This document shows positions 54,161-62,491 of a stretch of DNA of 64,000 nucleotides, piece by piece. The position numbers were made by a program, and so were the translations under genes. The stretch is from Paenibacillus sp. DMB5 (GTDB lineage Bacteria; Bacillota; Bacilli; Paenibacillales; Paenibacillaceae): positions 1 through 64,000 of the forward strand of contig NZ_LRAC01000024.1 in NCBI RefSeq assembly GCF_001517085.1, in the 5' to 3' direction. The notes under the pieces are model-generated. The model ran no database searches. It was not told the origin of the DNA and worked only from the letters and a program-made list of their open reading frames with translations. Numbering within the stretch: the first letter of the stretch is position 1; each line of letters starts with the position of its first letter.

Positions 54161-54409
54161 CTATCTACCTTCTCCCAATAACTCCCCCACAGAAACATCC
54201 AGTGCTTTCGCAACAGCCAACACCTCATAATCCTGCACAAGCCGATATTGACCCTCCAAGCGCGACAAACTAGTCGGGCTGATGTCTAACCCGAAGGTTT
54301 GCAGCCTAGCGAGGAAATCCTTCTGTTTCATTCGCTTAGCTTTTCGAATAGCTACAACACGGGTCCCGATGATGTTTTTGTCACCTGGGGGCTCTTTGCG
54401 ATGCTTCAT
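54161..54409 (-). CDS. XRE-family helix-turn-helix regulator
   Basis: 82-residue Cro/CI-type DNA-binding protein: GTRVVAIRKAKRMKQKDFLARLQTFGLDISPTSLSRLEGQYR holds helices 1-4, followed by DYEVLAVAKALDVSVGELLG. AGGTGA precedes the ATG by about 8 nt. It lies divergent from the Spo0E-like gene and the nuclease genes that follow, so it is a good candidate repressor of this island (inference). Confidence 0.88.
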   Translation of the reverse strand: MKHRKEPPGDKNIIGTRVVAIRKAKRMKQKDFLARLQTFGLDISPTSLSRLEGQYRLVQDYEVLAVAKALDVSVGELLGEGR

Positions 54410-54560
54410 TTCCGGGTCACCTCACAATTTAACCAAATTGTATGCGAGGTAACGGTTGTTTTAATGCGAATATCGAATTAAAATAAAATAAACCGATAAA
54501 CGCATTAAAATTTCTGTACATCGTCTACAGACATAGCTTTTCCAGGAGGGAGGGGTTGTA

Positions 54561-55058
54561 ATGCAGCATTTGATTCAGAAATATGAAGAGGAGAAGCGCA
54601 AGCTGAACGAACTTGGTCAGAGATCACTGGAGCAGGGAGTTCCACTCAGCGGTAATGAGGCGGTTCAAGCTCAGAGTCGTAAGGTAGATGAAATTATTAA
54701 TCAGATGTATCAAGAAAAGAATCGGTACTCGGGGGCTTGTCGTTTAAACTTCTATGATGGAGGAGATGTGGTGAGCTTTCCGGCATGGTTTGTACTAACG
54801 ATGCAAGGCAGATTAAATGAGATAACCGCACAGATCGAGTACCAATCTGAGCCCAGACTTGTTTTTGAAGAAGAGAATAAGGCATTTCAGGCTCTGTTTG
54901 ACTCTATGGACATTGCACGAATGCCTGAGTTTGAGGATTGGGAAGATAAGCTTCAACTGAAGCTCTCCGTTCTATATGAACGTCTATATCTCCAAGGATT
55001 AAAGGATGGTATGCAGCTTGCCAATGCCTTTACTGCTCCTTCTGTCCTTTCAGATTAG
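54561..55058 (+). CDS. Spo0E-like domain protein with C-terminal extension
   Basis: 165 residues. The N-terminal ~50 (KYEEEKRKLNELGQRSLEQG, AVQAQSRKVDEIINQMYQ) resemble the Spo0E aspartyl-phosphate phosphatase helical hairpin, including the S-x-x-x-D signature (SRKVDEI). Such proteins dephosphorylate Spo0A~P. The C-terminal part (EEENKAFQALFDSMDIARMPEFEDWEDK, LQGLKDGMQLANAF) is a second helical domain I do not recognise. RBS GGAGGGAGGGG 9 nt upstream. It precedes the nuclease genes but has its own terminator. Confidence 0.65.
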   Translation: MQHLIQKYEEEKRKLNELGQRSLEQGVPLSGNEAVQAQSRKVDEIINQMYQEKNRYSGACRLNFYDGGDVVSFPAWFVLTMQGRLNEITAQIEYQSEPRLVFEEENKAFQALFDSMDIARMPEFEDWEDKLQLKLSVLYERLYLQGLKDGMQLANAFTAPSVLSD

Positions 55059-55093
55059 ACAGCGAAATCTAAGCATGCACATACTTTACATTT

Positions 55094-55119
55094 GGACTGT
55101 CACTTCGACAGTCTTTTTC
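55094..55119 (+). terminator. Rho-independent terminator
   Basis: GACTGTC, ACTTC loop, GACAGTC, TTTTT. It separates the Spo0E-like gene from the nuclease genes, so these likely have their own promoter in 55120-55203. Confidence 0.9.
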
Positions 55120-55203
55120 TTATGTATATGTTTGGAAGGGATACATTACCATATTGTCGAATAACCATACATATTGTAAATCCAGGTGATACGAGGTTGT
55201 GCT

Positions 55204-55902
55204 ATGTTTAAAGCGCTATGGTCTCTCTTCAAGAAACCTGATACGGAGCCACCCCATCCTGTACGTAAGGCACCAACAGCCAAGGCGAAGCCGAAGGTTA
55301 CTGCTACAAGAATTGGAGAGCTAGGCGAGCATAAAATCAATATCCAACTGGAACAGCTACCAAAGGAATGTAAATCTTTAAGTGATCTGTTGCTCCCTAA
55401 TCGGAAGTCTCGTACAGGCTACGCTCAGATTGATCATGTTGTTATTTCCCCGTATTGCTTATTTGTTATTGAGACGAAAAACTACAATGGAGAAATAAAA
55501 GGTGGGCGAACGGATCAACAATGGTCAGTGAGTAACCGTTTCAAGATGTATAATCCGCTAAAACAAAATTATGGTCATATCAAGACCATCGAGAGTGTTT
55601 TAAAAGGTATAGCCGCGGTGAAATTAGTTTCTATGATTTCATTCACAATGAGATGTCGTTTTAGCATTGATCCGGAGCTGCGGAAAATTCATTCAGATGA
55701 ACTGGTTGTATATGATGTGGAACTAAGCGAGTACATCTCAAGAAAACTACTAAGTTTGAAAATGGGAGCTCCTGAGCCGCCTATTTCTGCTGCACAGGTC
55801 CAAGTGATATATGATTTGCTTGTTCAAGCCAATATTATCGATCCTGAGATTCGTAAGCTTCATGTACAGAGAATAAAGGAGAACATCAAAAAGCATCAGT
55901 AA
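55204..55902 (+). CDS. NERD (nuclease-related) domain protein
   Basis: 232 residues. Residues ~40-140 are a NERD domain, a PD-(D/E)XK-like nuclease fold: GELGEHKINIQLEQL, GYAQIDHVVISPYCLFVIETKNYNGEI (Asp77, Glu90-Thr-Lys92 as the D...ExK core) and QQWSVSNRFKMYNPL. No extra helicase or topoisomerase domain is attached. The gene is AT-rich compared with flanking core genes. The ATG has GAGG 7-8 nt upstream. It lies 33 bp before the McrB-like gene in the same direction, suggesting a joint operon. Confidence 0.85.
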   Translation: MFKALWSLFKKPDTEPPHPVRKAPTAKAKPKVTATRIGELGEHKINIQLEQLPKECKSLSDLLLPNRKSRTGYAQIDHVVISPYCLFVIETKNYNGEIKGGRTDQQWSVSNRFKMYNPLKQNYGHIKTIESVLKGIAAVKLVSMISFTMRCRFSIDPELRKIHSDELVVYDVELSEYISRKLLSLKMGAPEPPISAAQVQVIYDLLVQANIIDPEIRKLHVQRIKENIKKHQ

Positions 55903-55935
55903 GATACTATCAATGTGCCAAGGGAGTTAACATAA

Positions 55936-58122
55936 ATGATCAAGCAACTACGAAGCTGGTGGAAGGATACAGAGATTCCTAACTTAATTGGTCGCAAAAA
56001 AGTGGATTTTTCTATCTTTCGAGATGGCACGCATATTCCCGTTGAGTTTCATCCGGACTTTCTGGAAGCTAATCAAGGTCAACAGCCTAATTTAGGTGAA
56101 GGAAGAAAGGCTAAGCTCATCTATAAAGATCGTAACTATGATGCAACACTTATTAAAATTGATCAAGTATCTGCTAGTCGGGAAGCCCTTCAACTTCGCT
56201 ATAACGGAAACCAGGTGTTGAAGGATTTTCTAATTGAGATGTTCACTCATTCATACTCCTATATCATGGAAGAAAGAGAAAATCAAAAAACAGACGATGC
56301 CAAAAGACCACAGGTCGTCGTACCTGAAGATCAAGCTGAATATATTGATTTCTATGCGACAGGAGTACCATTTGAATACCGTTTAGAATTCATTACATAT
56401 CAGCCAAAGCCTAGCGTATGGTGGGTGAATCAAGGAACTACTATTCAGGCGGAGAAAGAAGAGGGAATTTTGTGGGCGCCCCTCCTGAATACTCAAGGCC
56501 GAAAGTTATATCACTGGGAGACCATGAAGGAAGTTAAACAAGGTGATATCATCCTTCATTACTCCAATAAGGCTATTCGATATGTTAGTCAGGTAAGAGA
56601 TGCCGCAGTAGAAGCACCCAAACCAGGTTCTATGGCAAATACGAGCTGGCAAGAGGAAGGTAGACTGGTTCGGACTATTTATACGGAGCTTAATCCGCCC
56701 ATTGCACTACAACATTTTAATCAGCAAATTATGCAACTGAATATAACCCAAGGCCCGCTCCATTCAGGAGGCGGAGTGAATCAAGGGTATTTGTTCCGTT
56801 TTTCCAGACAAGGACTTAATGTGCTTCAAGCACTTACAACAGAAGTGAATTGGCCGGAGTTTACTATTCTAGATCAAGATGAGACTGCCTCCAGTATGGA
56901 GAGTTTGCATGAGGTGATTCCTATTTTGCCGCCATCAGATCCTAATATTCTTACGTATCTCCACCAAATCCAATCCCACATCCGCCGCCAAGGCTTCTTT
57001 TTCCCGGAGCATCTTATCGAGAACTTCTACCTCTCGCTAAAAGCCAAGCCCTTTGTCATTCTAGCGGGTATATCGGGTACGGGGAAGACGCGGCTGGTGA
57101 AGCTGTTTGCGGAGGCGCTGGGGGCGACGCGGGATAATGGGCAGTTTAGCTTGATTCCGGTACGGCCGGATTGGAGTGATCCAGCGGATCTGCTGGGGTA
57201 TAAGGATCTGTCGGGCAGGTTCCAGCCAGGTCCGATTACGAAGGTGTTAGTGGATGCGCGGCAGCCGGAGAATCGGCATAAGCCTTATTTTATCTGCCTG
57301 GATGAGATGAACTTGGCCCGGGTGGAGCATTATATCAGTGATATGCTGAGTGTGCTGGAGACGCAGGAGTGGCGGGAGGGGGCGATTCAGACGCAGGACC
57401 TTATCTCTCCTACCTTGCTGGATACGCCTGACGATCAAGAAACCTATGGTGGCCTTGGCATCCCGGAGAATGTATTCCTGATCGGTACGGTGAATATGGA
57501 CGAGACGACGCATCCTTTTAGCAAAAAAGTGCTCGACCGCGCCAACACGCTGGAGTTCAATTACATCAATCTGCAGCAGTATCCGCAAGAGACTGGGCAG
57601 GAGGCGGGTGATCCCGCTGTGTTTATGAAGCTGAATCATCTGTTTGTCCGCTCGGATTATCTGCAGCTAGTAGACGCCTATGATACTCACAAGGAGCTTG
57701 TTGTCCGAACAACGGAGAGACTGGTGAAGATTAATACGCTGCTTGAGGACATTCATGCTCATGTGGGCTTCCGGGTACGGGATGCGATATGTTTTTATAT
57801 GATTTATAACGACCGTTATGGCCTGATGGACGAAGAAGAAGCGTTCGACTGGCAGCTGCTGCAAAAGATTTTGCCGCGCATTCAAGGAAGCTATTCCTCC
57901 GTGCGCCGGGTTCTGCTCAACCTGATGAAGGTCGCGATAGGTAGCGGCGCTGGCATAGCGGTAAATGTGCAGGACCTAACGGAGGATGCTTCTCCGCTCT
58001 ATACGAGATGGGCTGCCGGACAGAATCCGCCTGGGGTCAAGCATCCGCAAAGTGCGCGTAAATTGGCTTATATGCTGAGGAGGCTGGAGGAAGATGGATT
58101 CACCTCATTCTGGCTCTCTTAA
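55936..58122 (+). CDS. McrB-like AAA+ NTPase with EVE/PUA-like domain
   Basis: 728-residue motor and probable recognition subunit of a McrBC-like (type IV) restriction system. Residues 1-130 are unrecognised. About 150-235 resemble an EVE/PUA-like modified-base reader (SVWWVNQGTTIQAEK, LWAPL, HWETMKEVKQGDIILHYSNKAIRYVSQV). Residues ~345-728 are the McrB-type AAA+ domain: Walker A GISGTGKT (378-385), Walker B FICLDEMNLARVEHY (Asp456-Glu457), sensor-1 LIGTVNMDET, and Arg in KKVLDRAN. The first half is AT-rich and the AAA half GC-rich, with a visible change near 56980. AAGGGAG at 10 nt. It overlaps the DUF2357 gene by 29 bp. Confidence 0.85.
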   Translation: MIKQLRSWWKDTEIPNLIGRKKVDFSIFRDGTHIPVEFHPDFLEANQGQQPNLGEGRKAKLIYKDRNYDATLIKIDQVSASREALQLRYNGNQVLKDFLIEMFTHSYSYIMEERENQKTDDAKRPQVVVPEDQAEYIDFYATGVPFEYRLEFITYQPKPSVWWVNQGTTIQAEKEEGILWAPLLNTQGRKLYHWETMKEVKQGDIILHYSNKAIRYVSQVRDAAVEAPKPGSMANTSWQEEGRLVRTIYTELNPPIALQHFNQQIMQLNITQGPLHSGGGVNQGYLFRFSRQGLNVLQALTTEVNWPEFTILDQDETASSMESLHEVIPILPPSDPNILTYLHQIQSHIRRQGFFFPEHLIENFYLSLKAKPFVILAGISGTGKTRLVKLFAEALGATRDNGQFSLIPVRPDWSDPADLLGYKDLSGRFQPGPITKVLVDARQPENRHKPYFICLDEMNLARVEHYISDMLSVLETQEWREGAIQTQDLISPTLLDTPDDQETYGGLGIPENVFLIGTVNMDETTHPFSKKVLDRANTLEFNYINLQQYPQETGQEAGDPAVFMKLNHLFVRSDYLQLVDAYDTHKELVVRTTERLVKINTLLEDIHAHVGFRVRDAICFYMIYNDRYGLMDEEEAFDWQLLQKILPRIQGSYSSVRRVLLNLMKVAIGSGAGIAVNVQDLTEDASPLYTRWAAGQNPPGVKHPQSARKLAYMLRRLEEDGFTSFWLS

Positions 58123-60507
58123 TCAGGCGGTGGAATTGCTCCGTGTTGAGACGGAGCTTTTTACGCTTTATGTGTCAGGAAGGCCCTTTCATCCTACGGT
58201 GGAGGCATTGCAGCTTCATCGTTCTGCCGATCAGGAGTGGGTGAATGCGCAGCTTGGGCTTGTGTGCTCTGAGCGGCTTGGGGATGTGCAGATCAAGGTT
58301 TTTTCGCCGGAGACTTACGGGCTGGTGGACTGGCAGCCGGGGGAGACGGTCTTTCCATGCTTTTATGAGACTCAGTCGTATGAGCTGGTGATTGAGAGCA
58401 AGACGGAGGTTAAGCTTTCTTTTTACCATGATAATGTGCTGCTGCGGCAGGCGGTTAAGCCACTGGGCGGATCGCTTCTCGCGGGTGTGCTGAACTTTGG
58501 CAATGAGGTTGGCCTGACGGAGTGGGAGATCCGGAGTGAGGGGCAGCAGCTGCTGCGGGTGGAGATGGAGATTTTTCCGTCGAAGATGGATTACAAGCTG
58601 GATTACCAGAACATTCTGAATGAGGTGAATGCGCAGATTTATAATCTGGCATTCGACTTCCTGCGCCGAACCTACCAGCTAACAGGCCTGCGGGAGACGC
58701 AGCATCAGAGCCTTACGGAGTTTTTTACGATCCTACAATATATCTTTAGACAGCTTCTCGATGCCGTTGAGCGGATCAACAAAAATCCTAATTATGCGCT
58801 GCTCCAGGATCGCCGGCTGGTGGATGCCAATCGGGTCAAAAAGGCCGGAAGAGAGAATATCCGCGAGCTCGCGAAGCATCCGGAACGGTTAAGGGAAGAC
58901 ATGAACCATGGATTCATCACCATTGGCAATCGGAGCTACGCAGCCACACATCTAATGGAGACGCGGAAGCGCCTCGGCTATGATACGAACGAGAACCGGT
59001 TCATCCGCTGGATGCTGGAACGTATTCATGGCAAGCTGAAGGAGCTCAAAACCCGCTGGAAGACGAAAAGCCGGACCGCAGATCCCCTGCTGATCAAAAG
59101 GCTGGATTCAATGCTTACGCAGATTGAGCGGGTGCTTAAGATGGATTTTTTGCGTGAGGCTGGGGTGCTGAAGCAGATGTCGGTTACGCTGGTACTGCAG
59201 ATGGCGCCCGGGTATCGTGAGGTCTATCGCTGTTATCTCATGCTGCTCAAAGGCCTGTCGATCCAAAGTGACCTGTTCCGCCTATCCATGAAAGATGTCG
59301 CTCAGCTCTATGAATATTGGTGTTTCCTCAAGCTCAATCAGCTGTGGGGCAGAAGTATAAGCTGGTGAAGCAGGATATTATTAAGGTGAACCGGAACGGG
59401 ATTTTTGTGACGCTGGACCGCTCGCAGAGCGCAAAGATGGTCTATGAGAACCCGGTGAACGGGGAGCAATTCATCCTGTACTATAATGCGATTCCTGGGA
59501 CGGACAAGACGCCAACGCTGAGTCAACGCCCGGATAATGTGCTAACCCTGAAGAAGAAGGATGCTGGACAGATCAAGGAGTATAAGTATGTTTTTGATGC
59601 TAAATACCGCTTGAATCCTGCGTATGAAGGTACTCCTTACCAAGGAAAGTACGGGCAGCCCGGGCCGGAAGAGGATGACATTAATACGATGCACCGCTAT
59701 CGGGATGCTATTGTGTATCAGGAGAAAGGCTCAGGGGAATACGAGCGTAGCATGTTCGGTGCGTATGTGTTGTTTCCCTATCCTGACGAGGAGCGGTTCA
59801 AGGACCACCGTTTCTATAAAAGCATCGAGCTACTGAACATTGGCGCCCTGCCGTTTCTGCCGAATGCCACAGGCCTGGTCGAGCAATTCCTGGATGAGAT
59901 TATCCGGGACAGTCCGGAAAAAGCTTATGAGCGGTCCACACGTCCACGCGGCACAAGAGAATATTATGCGGATCAGCTTGCGGGCAAGAATGTGCTAGTC
60001 GGTTCTGTCCGGGGGCCGGAGCAGGTGGGGGTGGCGGTTCGAAAAGCTTTTTACCATATGCCGTTAAAGAACCTTGCCAGTCAGAAGAGCCTTACTCAGA
60101 TCGAATACGTAGCCATGTGCCAATCCCGTAAAAAGTTCATTGATCCTGCAAAAACAGGCATCCACTGGGTAGGAAAGGTAGCGGATTGGAAGGTGCTCCG
60201 GCGTAAGGAGATTACGGAAGTCCCTTATCGGCCGGGTACGGAGGAGGAGCTGTATGTGCGCTTTACGGTTGAAGAATGGAAGCCATTGGCCGCTCCTATT
60301 GCGCTTGGTGGACAAGGGATTTATACGGTGCTATACACCAGTAAATACATCCTGGACCGAGCCCTGGAGCTTGCCGAGCTCCGTCTGGAAACAGAGGAAG
60401 CACTGCGGGAATGGCGGGAGAAGCGCCGCAAGGGCAGAGTGCAGGTGAAGCTGGATCATGAGGAGTATGTGGATTTGGGGCGGGTTGTGGAGGTTAGGAA
60501 TATTTGA
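58094..60507 (+). pseudogene. DUF2357/PD-(D/E)XK nuclease subunit (McrC-like), frameshifted
   Basis: Two frames make a protein of ~803 residues. The first (58094-59368) is DUF2357-like and ends YEYWCFLKLNQLWGRSISW. Reading one more G in the GGGG at ~59345 continues it into LNQLWGQKYKLVKQDIIKVN, so a single-base loss explains the break. The C-terminal part has the PDDEXK_7-type nuclease core (YKYVFDAKYRLN with D-x-K, then MHRYRDAIVY) and RSMFGAYVLFPYP. Such proteins are the nuclease partners of McrB-like NTPases. The ATG lies inside the McrB-like gene, so the two are translationally coupled. If the frameshift is real, the restriction system is dead; if not, it is complete. Confidence 0.85.
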
Positions 60508-60536
60508 GTTTATGACATTGAAGACAGAGGTGACCG

Positions 60537-61334
60537 ATGCCTATTGAGAGAAGCTTGCCGAATTATTATCAGAGCTTTAGCAAGGAATTAGATGTTACTA
60601 AAAATCGGGTGAGAGATATCATCGGAAGTGCTCATTGGATTTCTGATGGAACACACAAAGAGGCTATTTTGCAAGATGTCTTAAAGAGGTTTATCCCTCA
60701 GAAGTATTCAATTTCAAGTGGATTTATACTCTCAAATGATGGTGGATCTTGCAGTAAGCAACTGGATATTATTATTTATGATCAGGCCTCCCCATTGCTT
60801 TTTAATGGACCTAACTTTGTAATTGTTCCAGATCAATATGTCAGAGCGGTAATAGAAGTGAAAACTAGCTTAAGTGTAGGGACGAAATTGATAGATGCTC
60901 TAGAGAATCTTTATACCGTACAATCTATAATGGAACGGGCTTCTGATAATGTTTATTTTGGAATTTTTTCATTTGGTTATCAGGATTATCGTTACATTGG
61001 CCCAGCGAATGTCGCACAAAGAGTATTTACGAAAATCAAAGAGTTCTACCAGGATAAAAGGGGGCAGTATGAAGGGACGGACCTGCAATTTTTGCAGACG
61101 AGAACTTTAACGTCTTTATGTATGAATGGGCAACTATATGGCTTACATTGGAATGATACAACCCATAGTAATCCTGAATTTGGATTATATGATACTGGAG
61201 AGCAATCCTTCAATTATTTTGTGTCCAATTTATTAAACACATTAGATAATAATGCTATTACTCTCTCTAAGCCGTTATGGTTCCCTCAGTCCAAGGAGTC
61301 TAGTGTGCTTCTTAAGAAAAGAATTGGGTTCTAA
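60537..61334 (+). CDS. DUF6602-like restriction-endonuclease-fold protein
   Basis: 265 residues. An N-terminal helical segment is followed by a PD-(D/E)XK-like core: HKEAILQDVLKRFIPQKYSISSGFIL, KQLDIIIYDQASPLL (Asp) and VRAVIEVKTSL (Glu-x-Lys). This pattern matches DUF6602 proteins (from memory), found in defence islands and with McrBC-type genes. It is clearly more AT-rich than the adjacent nuclease gene. The AGAGGTGA before ATG 60537 is close (4-5 nt). Role: accessory or independent nuclease of the island (inference). Confidence 0.75.
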   Translation: MPIERSLPNYYQSFSKELDVTKNRVRDIIGSAHWISDGTHKEAILQDVLKRFIPQKYSISSGFILSNDGGSCSKQLDIIIYDQASPLLFNGPNFVIVPDQYVRAVIEVKTSLSVGTKLIDALENLYTVQSIMERASDNVYFGIFSFGYQDYRYIGPANVAQRVFTKIKEFYQDKRGQYEGTDLQFLQTRTLTSLCMNGQLYGLHWNDTTHSNPEFGLYDTGEQSFNYFVSNLLNTLDNNAITLSKPLWFPQSKESSVLLKKRIGF

Positions 61335-61456
61335 TCAAGTGTGTACAATGTCATGAAGACAGTGATGGCTCCCTGATACCAATACAGTGCTGAGAGAATA
61401 ATCATTTCGTTTTGGATTAATGCAACTGAGATTTTCTTACTTTATGAAATGATATG

Positions 61457-61465
61457 TGGTATAGT
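61457..61465 (+). promoter_or_regulatory. extended -10 promoter of the antitoxin RNA
   Basis: TGGTATAGT (61457-61465) is an extended -10 element; a weak -35 TTACTT lies 17 bp upstream (61437-61442). The predicted start is about 61472. Confidence 0.65.
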
Positions 61466-61471
61466 AAAGGC

Positions 61472-61613
61472 AGAAAAAACGTAGAATACAAAGAGAGCCG
61501 TGCGGCTAACACGACTCTCGGAGCAATAGCCGCTTTTAAGGGCGGCGGCTTTCGGAATAGCAGTCATGAAATAGACCGAATCCTTTGGCTAGGGCGGTCT
61601 ATTTCTTTTTGAG
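61472..61613 (+). ncRNA. RatA/SR-type antisense antitoxin RNA (predicted)
   Basis: About 140 nt from an extended -10 promoter to a Rho-independent terminator. It contains a stem GAGAGCCGTG/CACGACTCTC, a second stem AGCCGC/GGCGGCT, and the terminator GAAATAGACCG/CGGTCTATTTC plus T-run. Its last ~43 nt are antisense to the 3' end of the small hydrophobic toxin gene on the other strand, the arrangement of txpA-ratA-like type I toxin-antitoxin loci. Promoter, structure and overlap are seen; function is inferred. Confidence 0.7.
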
Positions 61614-61682
61614 GTAATTTAGCAGCGCGATAATGAACATGCCGAACATGAACATCAGAGACAACGCTTGATAAACCTCCAT
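61599..61682 (-). CDS. TxpA-like type I toxin (putative holin-like toxin)
   Basis: 27-residue hydrophobic peptide: start MEVYQALSLMFMF, one membrane helix through GMFIIALLNYL, and a Lys-Lys-Lys end. This is the usual form of the TxpA/Fst-like 'putative holin-like toxin' family, which damages the membrane when overproduced. AGGTG lies about 7 nt upstream, and the leader contains a GCTTTC-GTA-GAAAGC hairpin (61698-61712) close to it that may restrict ribosome access. The 3' end overlaps the predicted antitoxin RNA. Confidence 0.8.
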   Translation of the reverse strand: MEVYQALSLMFMFGMFIIALLNYLKKK

Positions 61683-61782
61683 GGGCTTCACCTGAACGCT
61701 TTCGTAGAAAGCGACTTCGTAAGCATATGCTTTTCCGGGAGATTAGCCGACCGCCCATATAAGCCTTTCTATTGATTCTGCG

Positions 61783-61791
61783 ATTATACCA
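61783..61791 (-). promoter_or_regulatory. toxin promoter (extended -10)
   Basis: On the minus strand TGGTATAAT (61791-61783) is a perfect extended -10. The -35 region is weak. A run of ten C (poly-G on the transcribed sense strand) at 61818-61827 lies just upstream and could vary in length, changing promoter strength. Confidence 0.65.
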
Positions 61792-61832
61792 TGATTGGAA
61801 AATATTGAATATATAATCCCCCCCCCCTCCAA

Positions 61833-61878
61833 AAAAAAGCTCAAGCGCAGGCTCACACACCTGCCCTAGAGCTTTTTT
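61833..61878. terminator. bidirectional Rho-independent terminator
   Basis: AAAAAAGCTC (61833-61842) pairs with GAGCTTTTTT (61869-61878), with CAGG/CCTG inside. A/T runs on both sides allow use on both strands. No gene is visible reading into it from the plus side apart from the antitoxin RNA locus. Confidence 0.85.
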
Positions 61879-62491
61879 CTATCCCTCCTTAACTCTCCTC
61901 TGGAAATTTTTTCTCCCGTCGTAATACTTCCGCCATGTTCGTTCCGCCCGATTTCAGCGAAGATAGAACCTGTAAGAAGCAGCTTTACCTCTTAGCAAGT
62001 TGATAACGCCGGGTGCGTTCATCATACATTTGGTTCTTATCCGGGCGGGCGTAACGAGGCGGGGATCTCAAGAAGGTCCCGCAGTGCCGGCATGTATGTT
62101 ACGGTATCCTGTACAGCTTGTTTCGGTAGGAATCCCACTTGGGGTTCGATTCCCCAATCGCCTTGGGAGCGATTTATGGTACAGTACTCGATTTCCATCG
62201 AGCCACAAATTGAAGCGTATTGAGAATTATGACACCAAGGGGCAGAATTCCAGGCGGCTACGATAAGCGCACTGCGGAAGGGCTTTGTAATCCGTGGATA
62301 CCGGTAGTGCGGCAGCAGGGGAGGCTTTGGCAAGGACAGAAGGATACGAAGGCTGGCTGAAGCAGGGTTTAGTCTTCAAATCACAATGTCCCCCCCGAAC
62401 CTCCCGGCAGGCAGCCTACCTCAAACGTGATTCCGCCAAGACCGCAGCGGGATTCTGTCAGCCATGGGTCAATCATGAAGGAGGTACAATT
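61879..62491 (+). other. long leader/intergenic region upstream of slipin gene with structured-RNA signs
   Basis: About 610 bases without a supported protein gene; a frame open from 62294 into the slipin gene has no RBS and an unnatural composition. A possible promoter is TTGATA (62000-62005), 17-bp spacer, CATACA. Downstream are several strong hairpins: GCGGG.../TCCCGC (62059-62082), the T-arm-like 62139-62157, CCTTGG/CCAAGG (62161-62166 with 62235-62240), and CTCGAT-TTCC-ATCGAG (62187-62202). The region either encodes a structured RNA or is a regulated slipin mRNA leader. Confidence 0.5.
62035..62245 (+). ncRNA. candidate structured RNA with tRNA T-arm-like hairpin
   Basis: TTGGGG-TTCGATT-CCCCAA (62139-62157) is a perfect tRNA-type T-arm: 5-6-bp stem and 7-nt loop with the invariant TTC and A. 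It is flanked by other stable stems, but no complete cloverleaf or CCA end can be built, so it is not an ordinary tRNA gene. Boundaries are guesses. Known bacterial Y RNAs and RNA-repair-operon RNAs have tRNA-like modules and can sit beside slipin genes, which makes this worth testing. Confidence 0.35.

Noticed and set aside
54001..61700. Prophage or integrative element spanning the nuclease island
   Set aside because: No integrase, transposase, phage structural gene or att-like direct repeat was seen; an XRE regulator alone is not enough.
61818..61827. Poly-C tract as a phase-variable coding repeat
   Set aside because: It lies outside any coding frame; at most it affects promoter strength, so it is only mentioned with the toxin promoter.
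62139..62163. Possible complete tRNA gene based on the T-arm
   Set aside because: A perfect T-arm is present, but a matching acceptor stem, D-arm and anticodon arm at normal spacing could not be built, and no CCA end follows. Kept only as a tRNA-like module of a candidate RNA.
62294..62491. Extended N-terminus of the slipin protein upstream of 62492
   Set aside because: The extra 66 codons have no RBS, run through predicted RNA structure, and do not resemble SPFH N-termini; ATG 62492 has a perfect Shine-Dalgarno.
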